From Patescibacteria group bacterium (GTDB lineage: Bacteria > Patescibacteriota > Patescibacteriia > Patescibacteriales > Patescibacteriaceae), in the NCBI GenBank assembly GCA_022705845.1, contig JAKJDQ010000004.1, forward strand, positions 1-36,358: a stretch of 36,358 nucleotides of DNA. The letters are read 5' to 3'. The notes under the pieces are model-generated. The model was given only the letters and a program-made list of their open reading frames with translations, was not told the origin of the DNA and searched no databases. A program made the position numbers and the translations under genes. This document shows, one piece after another, positions 8,177 through 16,482 of the stretch; positions within the stretch are counted from its first letter, which is position 1; every line of letters begins with the position of its first letter.

Positions 8177-8203
8177 ACAATTTTCTCTTAGAGAAAAAAT
8201 TGT
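8177..8203. promoter_or_regulatory. Inverted repeat between divergent promoters (candidate operator)
   Basis: ACAATTTT-CTCT at 8177-8188 faces AGAG-AA-AAAATTGT at 8190-8203. The arms are 12 bp, with two extra A bases on one side. The repeat lies exactly between two divergent promoters, covers the start of the plus-strand -35 and the upstream region of the minus-strand promoter, and is not followed by a convincing T-tract for either neighbour. A binding site for a dimeric regulator shared by both promoters is one reading; a chance AT-rich palindrome is the alternative. Confidence 0.45.
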
Positions 8204-8229
8204 CGCTTTCTATTATCTTATGCTATAAT
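8200..8229 (+). promoter_or_regulatory. Promoter of the corA-like gene
   Basis: The plus strand has -35 TTGTCG (8200-8205), an 18-base spacer, a TGC extension and a perfect TATAAT (8224-8229). Transcription should begin near 8236, giving a leader of about 22 bases. The AAGGA at 8232-8236 is too far from the ATG at 8258 to act as a Shine-Dalgarno site. Confidence 0.7.
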
Positions 8230-8257
8230 TTAAGGAAAATCAATAACTAAAATTTAT

Positions 8258-9229
8258 ATGAGCCAATACTTAAAAATTTCACCAAAAATTGAAGAATTGG
8301 TCATTGATAATCCTCGAACCGCCGGATCAGTTAGCTGGATCAATATAAACAGTGCTGGCAAAACCGAAATAGCCTATTTACTCAAACGTCAACATTTTAA
8401 TCTGCGCCACTTAAAACAATCTCTATCCCGCAACATTGCTCAAAGAGCTATTATTGAGAAAGAAAAAGATTATATTTTTATTATTCTCCATTTTCCTATT
8501 ATTAAAGATGGCCTTATCGTGCCTTCAGAAATTGATTTTTTTATGGGCCATGGATATTTAGTAACAGTACATAATGGCAACCTGCCTCCACTAAATAATT
8601 TTTTCAATCTATGTAGAAAAGATGAAGATTCTACTCTAGCCTATGAACTAGAATCCTCATCTATTCTACTTTATGAAATTTTAGAGCACCTTATGCACTA
8701 TTGCTATCAGATCCTAGATGAACACAGTAAGCGTATTGCCATTGCTCAAGATATAGTGTTTAAAATTGATAGTGACCAACGCAAGACAGCCCAAGAGCTT
8801 TTAACTTTACGTTATAATATCATTAAAATCCGCCGCATTCTGCAAAATCACAAAAATATATTACAAAACCTAACCACCATAAAAAGTAGTTTAGTACCGG
8901 CCAGTGAACTTAAAAAATATTATTCTACCCTAGTGGATCTCTCCAAAAGAATTTGGGAAAATCTAGATAATCAAAAAGAGATGATTGAAATTCTACATGA
9001 TACTAATGAATCACTCCTTAATGACCAAATCAATCAAATAATGAAAACTCTGACTATTTTTTCAGTCATTATCTTGCCCCTTAACCTCATTGCTGCTATT
9101 TTTGGCATGAACACAATAGTGGGTATGCCGTTTATTAATAACCCCCATGGCTTTTGGTATGTTGTTATTATTATGATGTTGCCAACAGCCGTCATGCTAC
9201 TTTATTTTAAACGGAAACACTGGTTATAA
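8258..9229 (+). CDS. corA: CorA-family divalent cation (Mg2+/Co2+) transporter
   Basis: This is the only convincing plus-strand protein gene. The 323-residue product has a long cytoplasmic N-terminal domain with many helices, then two membrane helices at the C-terminus (about 263-283 and 296-316). The signature GMN (283-285) is followed by a short loop ending MPF, and the protein ends with a basic tail (KRKHWL). CorA channels are pentamers in which GMN forms the selectivity mouth, so Mg2+ uptake is the likely role; Co2+ or Zn2+ transport by a CorA/ZntB relative cannot be excluded. It is divergent from the 8148-221 operon across an inverted repeat. Its last 23 bases overlap the 3' end of the convergent dus gene, and no terminator is seen between them. 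Confidence 0.88.
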   Translation: MSQYLKISPKIEELVIDNPRTAGSVSWININSAGKTEIAYLLKRQHFNLRHLKQSLSRNIAQRAIIEKEKDYIFIILHFPIIKDGLIVPSEIDFFMGHGYLVTVHNGNLPPLNNFFNLCRKDEDSTLAYELESSSILLYEILEHLMHYCYQILDEHSKRIAIAQDIVFKIDSDQRKTAQELLTLRYNIIKIRRILQNHKNILQNLTTIKSSLVPASELKKYYSTLVDLSKRIWENLDNQKEMIEILHDTNESLLNDQINQIMKTLTIFSVIILPLNLIAAIFGMNTIVGMPFINNPHGFWYVVIIMMLPTAVMLLYFKRKHWL

Positions 9230-10145
9230 TATCTTCCAGCTGACTTAAGGTTTTAATCTGCATCAATTGCTCGCGCAAATATTTAGCTTGCGGCCATCCT
9301 TTAACATACCAAGCTAAAAACTTACGAAATTCAATAAGTCCTGCTTCTCCTTTATAAGCTACTATTAACTGAGCGTGATGCCTTATTAGCTCTGTTAATT
9401 CGGCCCAAGATAAATTAATCGTTTGTTGTTTTTTTATTTCCTGAAAAATCCATGGCCGACTTAAAGCCCCGCGACCGATCATAATTCCATCGGCTAGACT
9501 TATTTGGAGCATCATTTTAGCTGTGGTTAAATCAACTATCCCACCATTAGCAATTAAAACTCCGCGTACATAGGGGCGACAGGCCGCAATAGCCGCCGGG
9601 TCTGTCGGCCCACTAAACCCTCCGCTAACACTACGACCGTGGACTGTCACTGCCGCCAATGGTAAGTCAGCTAAATAAGCCACCAGTTGTTGAGCACTAA
9701 TTTCTTTATTTTGAGCCCGTAGTTTAATAGAAACTGGCAGGTCAGTATTGCCTAGCACGGCCTGAGCCACCTGTCTGGCCCGAGGTAAATCTGCCCCCAG
9801 GGCAGCACCTGCTCCCTCTTTAATAATTTTAGGTGCCGGGCAACCATAATTAATATCTAATCCATCTGGCTTTATTTTATCAGTTATAAGCCGAGCCGCT
9901 GCCCCAAATTGATCAGGTTTAGCGCCAAATAATTGTACTATATAGGGCCTTTCAGGCTCAACAAATTTTAACCTCTCTAGGGCCTTGCCAGGATTATGAA
10001 CTAGGGCAGCAACGCTAGCCATTTCACTAACTACTATATCAGCTCCATAGCTGCGACAAATTTGTCGAAAAATACTATCAGTAAAACCAGCCAGTGGAGC
10101 TAAAACAGTTAAAGGACGCGTCGGCCTAGTCCAAACATTATCCAT
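9207..10145 (-). CDS. dus: tRNA-dihydrouridine synthase (DusB-like)
   Basis: This FMN-dependent TIM-barrel enzyme reduces uridines in the tRNA D-loop. From the ATG at 10145 the product has 312 residues and shows LAPLAGFTD near the start, the active-site segment DINYGCPAPKI with the catalytic Cys, IKLRAQ, VTVHGR, and the late phosphate-binding run IANGGI...GIMIGRGAL. The start at 10145 is chosen because it sits one base after the cysS stop (TAGTATG), like other junctions here, and gives a normal family length. An upstream ATG at 10196 would overlap cysS by 50 bases; it and an ATG at 10184 with GGAGG directly adjacent are less likely. The 3' end overlaps corA tail-to-tail. Which Dus subfamily and which uridine is modified are uncertain. 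Confidence 0.88.
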   Translation of the reverse strand: MDNVWTRPTRPLTVLAPLAGFTDSIFRQICRSYGADIVVSEMASVAALVHNPGKALERLKFVEPERPYIVQLFGAKPDQFGAAARLITDKIKPDGLDINYGCPAPKIIKEGAGAALGADLPRARQVAQAVLGNTDLPVSIKLRAQNKEISAQQLVAYLADLPLAAVTVHGRSVSGGFSGPTDPAAIAACRPYVRGVLIANGGIVDLTTAKMMLQISLADGIMIGRGALSRPWIFQEIKKQQTINLSWAELTELIRHHAQLIVAYKGEAGLIEFRKFLAWYVKGWPQAKYLREQLMQIKTLSQLEDIITSVSV

Positions 10146-10146
10146 A

Positions 10147-11550
10147 CTAAAATAAGGGCACAAGCCGACTACCACCCGGTTCATCCTCCACTCCATAGCC
10201 AGCTGAAGCTAATTGACGCCGCAATTCATCGGCTAATTGAAAATTGTGATTCTCCCGTGCTGTTTGCCGCTTATTAAATAATGCCTGCACTTCTGGTGGT
10301 ATATTGGTTAACATCTCTAAATAATGCTGGCTACCACCACTAAGATCTAGTCCCAATACCTCATCAAAGTCTTTAATAGTTGCTAATTTATCTTTATTAG
10401 ATAGTTGACTGTTTAAAACTTTAAACAGTACCGCCAAGGCTCGCGGACTATTAAGGTCATCATTAATAGCCTCTAAAAATTTTTCTTTAAATAAAGGCGA
10501 CACTTGGCCCACCACCTGACCCAAAGTAGCGATTTCCCGATATAACCATCGTAAGGCCTTATCAGCTGCGGCTAAACCTGCCTGGCTATATTCCATTGGC
10601 TTGCGGTAATGCACCTCTAAACAGGCATACCGATAAGCTAACGGCAACCACCCCTTATCTATTACCGCCGCCTGTAAAGTTAAAAAATTAGCTCCACTCT
10701 TAGCCATTTTTTTGCCACCAGCAATATTTAAAAAAGCATTATGCAACCAATAGTGAAAAAATGTCTGGCCAGTAGCCGCCTCTGCCTGGGCAATTTCATT
10801 GGTATGGTGAACATTAATGTGATCTACTCCGCCCGTATGAATATCTAAATGGCCAGCTAATAATTTTAAACTCATGGTGGCACATTCTAAATGCCAACCC
10901 GGGAAACCCTTACCCCAGGGTGAATCCCACTCCATCTGCCTCTTTTGTCCCAATGGACTAAATTTCCACACTGCAAAATCAGTGGGGTGACGTTTTTCTG
11001 GATTTTTCTCTATACGTGCTCCTTCTTTTAATTTCTCCAAGGGCAAATGACTTAATTTATTATAATGAGGCACTAAGCTGGTATCAAAATAAAGCCCATC
11101 ACTGATACGATATAGATACCCCTTTTCTTCAAGAATTTGCGCCAACTCAATCTGCTCTTTTATGTATTCAGTTGCCCGACAATATTTAGTCGGCGGTATG
11201 ATATTTAAGGCCCGCAAATCCCCCTTAAAAGTTTTAATATAAAAATCAGCAATCTCCCACGCACTTTTACCTTCTCGCTCAGCCCCCACCTCCATTTTGT
11301 CTTCTCCTGCATCAGCGTCGTCAGTTAAATGCCCAACGTCGGTAATATTCATTATATGCTTTACTTCATAACCATTATACAATAAGGTCCGCTTAAGAAA
11401 ATCAGCGAAAACATAGGCCCGCAAATTACCTAAATGGGCATAATTATAAACCGTGGGACCACAAGTATAAAAACCAACAACTGGCGGCCGCTGCGGTTCA
11501 AAAACCTCCAGTCTCTGTGATAAAGTATTGTGAAGCCGTAGCTTGGGCAT
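10147..11550 (-). CDS. cysS: Cysteinyl-tRNA synthetase
   Basis: This 467-residue class I synthetase charges tRNA-Cys. It has the Rossmann fold signature YNYAHLGN (HIGH motif at 39-42), zinc-site residues Cys30 and Cys223 (WHLEC) with the HHTNE segment near 248-252, and KMAKS (281-285) in place of KMSKS. The C-terminal helical anticodon-binding part ends with a QLADELRRQL-type helix found in the family, and length is near normal. It follows a 34-residue small frame by 2 bases and is coupled to dus downstream through TAGTATG. Confidence 0.96.
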   Translation of the reverse strand: MPKLRLHNTLSQRLEVFEPQRPPVVGFYTCGPTVYNYAHLGNLRAYVFADFLKRTLLYNGYEVKHIMNITDVGHLTDDADAGEDKMEVGAEREGKSAWEIADFYIKTFKGDLRALNIIPPTKYCRATEYIKEQIELAQILEEKGYLYRISDGLYFDTSLVPHYNKLSHLPLEKLKEGARIEKNPEKRHPTDFAVWKFSPLGQKRQMEWDSPWGKGFPGWHLECATMSLKLLAGHLDIHTGGVDHINVHHTNEIAQAEAATGQTFFHYWLHNAFLNIAGGKKMAKSGANFLTLQAAVIDKGWLPLAYRYACLEVHYRKPMEYSQAGLAAADKALRWLYREIATLGQVVGQVSPLFKEKFLEAINDDLNSPRALAVLFKVLNSQLSNKDKLATIKDFDEVLGLDLSGGSQHYLEMLTNIPPEVQALFNKRQTARENHNFQLADELRRQLASAGYGVEDEPGGSRLVPLF

Positions 11551-11552
11551 AA

Positions 11553-11657
11553 TTATAATAGGGCCAGGAGGCCATAAACTACGACAATGGCTGCAAATTC
11601 AACAGCAAAAATTCTTAAAAAAGTGGTTCCTGGGCGATCTGGATCAATAAAGGGCAT
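11553..11657 (-). CDS. Candidate 34-residue single-pass membrane peptide
   Basis: From the ATG at 11657 the minus strand encodes 34 residues. A short polar start (MPFIDPDRPGTTFLR) is followed by a hydrophobic segment IFAVEFAAIVVVYGLLALL, long enough to cross the membrane once. It ends at TAA two bases before the cysS ATG, the same tight spacing seen between real genes here. A TATAAT lies 5 bases upstream of its ATG (11667-11662), which would give an almost leaderless message. No family is recognised. It resembles small membrane subunits in size and layout, but it may be a leader frame for cysS or a chance frame. Confidence 0.45.
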   Translation of the reverse strand: MPFIDPDRPGTTFLRIFAVEFAAIVVVYGLLALL

Positions 11658-11661
11658 ATTT

Positions 11662-11667
11662 ATTATA
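11662..11667 (-). promoter_or_regulatory. Candidate -10 box upstream of the small ORF and cysS
   Basis: A perfect TATAAT on the minus strand lies 4 bases from the small frame's ATG, in a very AT-rich gap after the GT2 gene region. No good -35 is present at 16-18 bases. Initiation would be leaderless for the small frame, with about a 105-base leader for cysS. Confidence 0.35.
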
Positions 11668-11694
11668 TTAATTATTACTAATAAAGAATGAAAA

Positions 11695-13284
11695 CTAGCC
11701 GCTCCTTGCTTTGGGGGTTACCCAAAATCCCATATACTTGCCAAGCATCAATCTCGTTTGGGCTTCTAGTCCAGGAATAGCTCCAAAAACTACAATAGTG
11801 ACAGGTAAAAAAATCCATTGAGCTATCATGCCTAACCGACGCCACCAAGGCGTCTTAACTGGCCGTGGCGGTAAAAGCAAAGAAGAAATAATCGCCGATA
11901 GCACCATGCCAACCATGGCGATGGTCATTAATATTCTGGTAACATTAGGTAAATTATTGGATAATACTGTCTGGTTAAAACGATCACTGCCCAAAAATAA
12001 AGGTAGCCAACCGATACATCCAATAATTATAGCATTGGTAGCCCAAGAATGAAAACCATAGAGCTGAATAAAAATTTTATCCAAAAAAAGTTTCCTGGGA
12101 ATAACGCGCCAACTCTTTATAGTATTAAACATTAAATAAGGCACGTTCTCTACGCCCCAGCCCCAGCGGCGTTGCTGCTTATATAAATTGCGAGCCGTCT
12201 GCCAAGCAGTCTCGTCCATACAAACATCCATAGATACTGGATAATAAAGTGGCTCTACTTCATAATCACCCCGATAATAACAAAAACAATGCCAAAAAAT
12301 TCTAGAATCTTCACTAACCATCTTGGTGGACCAAAAACCAATTTCTACTAAAGCCCGCCAGGGCATAGAATGAGAAGAATAGGTCGCTAATTTTTCTTGG
12401 CGAATCTGCTGCATCATCTGCCAAAAAGTATTAGAATAAGCAGCCACCCGTGCAAAAAATGGCGCTTGCCAGATATTATTATGATACATGGGAATTGGCT
12501 GGTAGCTATGACGATAAGGTTTTTTAATAGTCAAAAATTTATGGCTCAGGCAATAAAAATAATTTTCATAAATAACTGTATCACTATCAAAAACACTGGC
12601 AAGAATTAAATTATAATCTAAACCTAAAGGGTCAATGATTTCTTCTTTGGCCTTTCTAGCTGCCCAGGCTTGGTTAGCCCCCTTGCCCTTAAGTTCACCG
12701 ACTAAATTATCTGGATGGACAATAACCCTAAACTGAAAAAAACTATTCTCATATTCTTGGCGCAACCGTTCAGCCACAGCCTGAATGGCTGGCCCGCCTC
12801 GCTCTTCAATAGCTAAGATAACTATCATTTTGTCTCGAGGAAACGATGATTTAATTAAGGCTTCAATGCTTGGCTGGATAATATTATAACCTTCATTATA
12901 GCAAGGAAAAATAACCAGATGATATAAATCACTCCACTTAACCCCCACGCTTACTACTGGCTCTCCCTCTAGGGGGGTATAAACTAAATCTACTGGCGGC
13001 AAAGCCAAACACTGGGCCCGCCAATCAACCCTTAAATTATGAGTAATCTGACGGTAAGCAGAAATTAAAATAATAGCTAAATAAATTACTAATAGCAGCC
13101 AATAAACATCAAAAGCAATAACAAACATAGCTACCCATACTGGCTGAAAATAAGAAAGAATAATTAACACTAGTAAAGTAGACCACGAAAGTAACCCGGG
13201 AAGAATCTCTAAAAAACGATAAAGCGCGTGGTCTCGACCAGTTAGTTCAGAAGCCCGGCCAATTTTTAAATAATCAGTGGTCAT
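11695..13284 (-). CDS. Membrane glycosyltransferase family 2 (processive-synthase-like)
   Basis: This 529-residue protein has two N-terminal membrane segments (about 34-54 and 57-77), a cytoplasmic GT-A domain and several C-terminal membrane segments. The catalytic landmarks are FPCYNEG at the start of the domain, FDSDT for metal and UDP-sugar binding, SEDSRIFW as catalytic acid region, and QQRRWGWG, the QxxRW signature of cellulose/hyaluronan-synthase-like GT2 enzymes. This suggests synthesis and perhaps extrusion of a surface polysaccharide; sugar and acceptor are unknown. The start overlaps the end of the TraD-like ATPase gene by 11 bases, so it is translationally linked to the 16410-13274 translocase module rather than to the polysaccharide cluster at 18-24 kb. 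Confidence 0.85.
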   Translation of the reverse strand: MTTDYLKIGRASELTGRDHALYRFLEILPGLLSWSTLLVLIILSYFQPVWVAMFVIAFDVYWLLLVIYLAIILISAYRQITHNLRVDWRAQCLALPPVDLVYTPLEGEPVVSVGVKWSDLYHLVIFPCYNEGYNIIQPSIEALIKSSFPRDKMIVILAIEERGGPAIQAVAERLRQEYENSFFQFRVIVHPDNLVGELKGKGANQAWAARKAKEEIIDPLGLDYNLILASVFDSDTVIYENYFYCLSHKFLTIKKPYRHSYQPIPMYHNNIWQAPFFARVAAYSNTFWQMMQQIRQEKLATYSSHSMPWRALVEIGFWSTKMVSEDSRIFWHCFCYYRGDYEVEPLYYPVSMDVCMDETAWQTARNLYKQQRRWGWGVENVPYLMFNTIKSWRVIPRKLFLDKIFIQLYGFHSWATNAIIIGCIGWLPLFLGSDRFNQTVLSNNLPNVTRILMTIAMVGMVLSAIISSLLLPPRPVKTPWWRRLGMIAQWIFLPVTIVVFGAIPGLEAQTRLMLGKYMGFWVTPKARSG

Positions 13285-14890
13285 GGCTGTCCTTTTCTTC
13301 TTTCCTAAAATCTGAAGTAATATTAGGCTTGCTAATCGATTCTAAGGATATACCATGAGTTAATTGACTGGGCGAAGATTGTAATAAGCGCTGACGCTCA
13401 CTACGTTCTGCCCGGTAGCGCTTTAAACATTCAGGGCAATATACTGGCCGCTGACCATCAGGCATGAAAGGAACAGTAGTCGGCTGCCCGCAGCCATCAC
13501 AAACTGCGGGAAAACGCTGCTCTGAGATATTGGATTTACTAACAGCTGCACTAGCTGGCTTAATTTGATCCACTACATTAACTACCTTCTTTTCTGACTC
13601 TGTTACCCCAACCTGATTAAGATGCCAACGCATAATCTCTTCTTCTACTACGTCCCGGCGACTGGCATAATGGCTGCGCGTATAATCAATAACCCTCTCA
13701 GCGTTATTAGTTTGCTCATTTTGACTTAGCGGTGGTAAAGTTCTGGCTGAAAATGGATCGGACGTAAGCCCATCAATCATTAATTTAATATAAAAATTAA
13801 ATTTAGGAATATTAACTAGGTCTTCTTCATTAAATAGGGGTAAAAACTCTTTAGCTAAAAACTCAGCATCAGTCGCCCCCACCCGAAAAACCACTAAAGT
13901 ACCGACATTGCCAAAAACCGCCGCCCTGACACTATCCGTTAATTGCTCAATGTATTGATGGGCTAAAACTAGACTTAAGTGATATTTGCGAGCTTCAGAT
14001 AATATATTAGCAAAGCTATCGGTAGCAAAATTTTGAAATTCATCAACATAAAGATAAAAATCACGCCGCTCTTCTTCCGGAGTATCCACTCGGCTCATAG
14101 CTGCCAGCTGAAGCTTAGTAATCATCATTGACCCAAGGAGGGCTGAATTATCTTCACCGATGCGACCCTTACTTAAATTCATAATTAAAATTTTGCCTTC
14201 ATCCATAATCTTTCTTAGATCAATAGACGACCTAATCTGTCCCACAATATTACGAATTAAAGAACTAGATAAAAATTGACCAACCTTATTTTGAATAGGA
14301 GCTACTGCCTCAGAAGCAAATTTATCATTATAGCTGCTAAACTCATTAACCCAAAAGGCCTTAACCACCGGGTCTTGGATTTTTTCCACCACCCTCTTAC
14401 GAAAATTCTTATCTGATAGCATCCGAGTAATAGCCAGCAAAGTAGAATCCGGATAATCTAAAACAGCTAAAATGGCATTGCGTAGAATATATTCTAGACG
14501 CGGTCCCCAAGAATCAGCCCATAATTTTTGAAAAACACCAATCAGCCCGGAAGCTACCAGGTGACGCAAATGAGGTTCAACCTGTTCCACCACGTTAAAA
14601 GCAATCGGATATTCAGCGTCAGCCGGATTAAAATAAACTACTTCTTCTACTCTTCTGTCGGGAATATAACGAATGATCTTTTCCGCTAAATCACCATGCG
14701 GATCCACTACGGCTAACCCCCGTCCTTTGTTAATGTCCTGGGCAATCATATTCTCTAAAAGAGTTGACTTACCCATACCCGACTTGCCAATAACATACAT
14801 ATGGCGACGGCGGTCATCAACCTTAATGCCAAATTTTTGGTTTTGATTACGAAAGGTGGTCTCGCCAAATAGAGTTACTTCTCCGTTCAT
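13274..14890 (-). CDS. TraD/HerA-like ATPase with C-terminal zinc ribbon, split form
   Basis: The 538-residue protein is a soluble motor paralogous to the C-terminal half of the ATPase at 5181-7679. It has Walker A GKSGMGKS (35-42), VVDPHGD (61-67), Walker B LYVDEFQNF (280-288), LSEARKY (297-303) and AHQY (310-313). The two proteins share long stretches here with conservative changes. After the motor, residues about 460-495 form a zinc ribbon with Cys464, Cys467, Cys485 and Cys488 (CDGC and CPEC knuckles), absent from the fused paralogue. The membrane half is supplied by the gene immediately upstream (23-base gap). Substrate translocation across the membrane is inferred; DNA, protein or another polymer cannot be distinguished. 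Confidence 0.85.
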   Translation of the reverse strand: MNGEVTLFGETTFRNQNQKFGIKVDDRRRHMYVIGKSGMGKSTLLENMIAQDINKGRGLAVVDPHGDLAEKIIRYIPDRRVEEVVYFNPADAEYPIAFNVVEQVEPHLRHLVASGLIGVFQKLWADSWGPRLEYILRNAILAVLDYPDSTLLAITRMLSDKNFRKRVVEKIQDPVVKAFWVNEFSSYNDKFASEAVAPIQNKVGQFLSSSLIRNIVGQIRSSIDLRKIMDEGKILIMNLSKGRIGEDNSALLGSMMITKLQLAAMSRVDTPEEERRDFYLYVDEFQNFATDSFANILSEARKYHLSLVLAHQYIEQLTDSVRAAVFGNVGTLVVFRVGATDAEFLAKEFLPLFNEEDLVNIPKFNFYIKLMIDGLTSDPFSARTLPPLSQNEQTNNAERVIDYTRSHYASRRDVVEEEIMRWHLNQVGVTESEKKVVNVVDQIKPASAAVSKSNISEQRFPAVCDGCGQPTTVPFMPDGQRPVYCPECLKRYRAERSERQRLLQSSPSQLTHGISLESISKPNITSDFRKEEKDSHDH

Positions 14891-14913
14891 AAAATAATAA
14901 ACAAGTTAGTTTA

Positions 14914-16410
14914 TTAAGCCCCTGGCAAATTACTAGGTGGTGGAGCTTGATGAAATTTACTATCTTCTGACCCGGTGTCAGCCGCCTGATATTCAGAAAG
15001 CTCCTCCTCTTTAACTGGGGCAGTATCTTCTAGGGCTGACAGAAAAAATTGGTCAAGCTCGATATCATCATTAATAGCCTCATCAGCTGGTAAAGCCATC
15101 GGTGGCTCCATTTTTTTGCTAGCAGTTTTCTGAAGCAATGGCGCCTTGGTTACTGTCTCTATTGGAAAATGCCATAAAGTGGCGATTTCTTCAACATTTA
15201 AATACCACAGGGAACGACCCGCGCTATCATCACGCCCCTTATAGGCCTGCATGATTTTATTCTTCTTGCGGATAACAGACTTTAATTTATTTATATAATT
15301 ACCAGACGTTTGAGTAACCTTAGTGTCTGGCTTTAAAGAATTTAAATCACTAGAATTAAATTGTTTAATAAAGCCCACAAAACCATTAACGGCCTTAGGC
15401 TTATTCATTACTTCGCGTCGAGCCACATAAATCATCCTAATTTTCCCCAAATAGCCCATTTTAGATACTTTATCTTGGATAGCCTCAATTTGTTTCTTTT
15501 GAATTGGTAACAAATTCATCATCTTAAACTGCTCTTCCTTCTCTTCCTTGGTTTTAGCTGGTATAGCCTCCCCTAGTCCAAAAACGCTTACCACTAAATC
15601 GCCAATTTGGCTAATTAGATTCAGTATCCAATCTAAAAATTTATCAATAATATTTGCCTTGTATTTTGGTTTATTGCCTAATACATTATCAATAGCCATC
15701 TGGCCAATAGCCGCCCAATCCATCAAGGTCGGTACCAGTAAGACTTGGTACCATATTTGTTCGCCCGGTCTAAGGGAACTCATAAGATCCATTAAACTGG
15801 CCATAGGATCCTTAAAATAATATTCTGGCCGGCCATATTCATATTCAAAATCTTTATAGGTTTTAATGGGTAGCGCTTGTTTATATGGCGGTTCCATTTT
15901 TACCGGGATAAACTCAGCGCCCCACATATCAAAATCAGGGTCAGGAAAGTGGTCAGGCACCGTACCGACATAATCCTCAACTTCAGTAATTTCTGCGTCA
16001 GGATATTGAGAATAAATAGCTGTTTCTACTAAATTGCGAAATTGTACCGGGGTGCGAACTAAAAACTGTATATAACCGTCAATACCCACTACCTCAAAAC
16101 TAAAACCAAGCTGAAATTTACCTTCCCAATAAGTTTCAATTAAATTAAAAGTACTATGCGCTCCGGCTAAATAAGCCAGCATATTCTCTAGGGCCTTGGG
16201 GGTTTGTTCATTGCCGCGGGGAATATCTATTGCCAATAAAGTGAAATGCTGTTTCCTAAAAAATAAACGGCGCCGCCAGCTAAGCCAAACCATAAGCGAA
16301 CCCTTAAGAAACATTATGGCCGGAATCATCCATCCATAATATAAAATCAACCTTCTGAGTATTTCATCAGTTGGCAAATAGAAAAAATTAATTAATGGTG
16401 CTAAATTCAT
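14914..16410 (-). CDS. Membrane subunit matching the N-terminal half of the fused TraD-like ATPase
   Basis: The 498-residue protein has a membrane segment near residues 24-45, then a large domain without a familiar name. It matches the N-terminal half of the ATPase at 5181-7679 at ordered landmarks: YPDAEITEVEDY (136-147) with YPDAVLEEVVDY, ALPIKTY (179-185) with ALPLKTY, and YLNVEEIATLWHF (403-415) with LLNTEELASLYHF. The match ends where the fused protein's motor begins; here the motor is the next gene. The C-terminal 70 residues are acidic and probably disordered. The ATG at 16410 is preferred to a TTG at 16425. Together with the next gene it should form one membrane translocase. Confidence 0.75.
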   Translation of the reverse strand: MNLAPLINFFYLPTDEILRRLILYYGWMIPAIMFLKGSLMVWLSWRRRLFFRKQHFTLLAIDIPRGNEQTPKALENMLAYLAGAHSTFNLIETYWEGKFQLGFSFEVVGIDGYIQFLVRTPVQFRNLVETAIYSQYPDAEITEVEDYVGTVPDHFPDPDFDMWGAEFIPVKMEPPYKQALPIKTYKDFEYEYGRPEYYFKDPMASLMDLMSSLRPGEQIWYQVLLVPTLMDWAAIGQMAIDNVLGNKPKYKANIIDKFLDWILNLISQIGDLVVSVFGLGEAIPAKTKEEKEEQFKMMNLLPIQKKQIEAIQDKVSKMGYLGKIRMIYVARREVMNKPKAVNGFVGFIKQFNSSDLNSLKPDTKVTQTSGNYINKLKSVIRKKNKIMQAYKGRDDSAGRSLWYLNVEEIATLWHFPIETVTKAPLLQKTASKKMEPPMALPADEAINDDIELDQFFLSALEDTAPVKEEELSEYQAADTGSEDSKFHQAPPPSNLPGA

Positions 16411-16482
16411 AACTACTAGACACAAACTAATTCTAGTTTAGCATAAGCCCTAGTAAAAGAAAAGCCAAAACCAATGAGCAAT

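Noticed and set aside
10146-10196. Upstream dus starts at 10196 and 10184
   Set aside because: They overlap cysS by up to 50 bases and the GGAGG at 10184 touches the ATG with no spacing. The start at 10145 matches the one-base junctions seen elsewhere.
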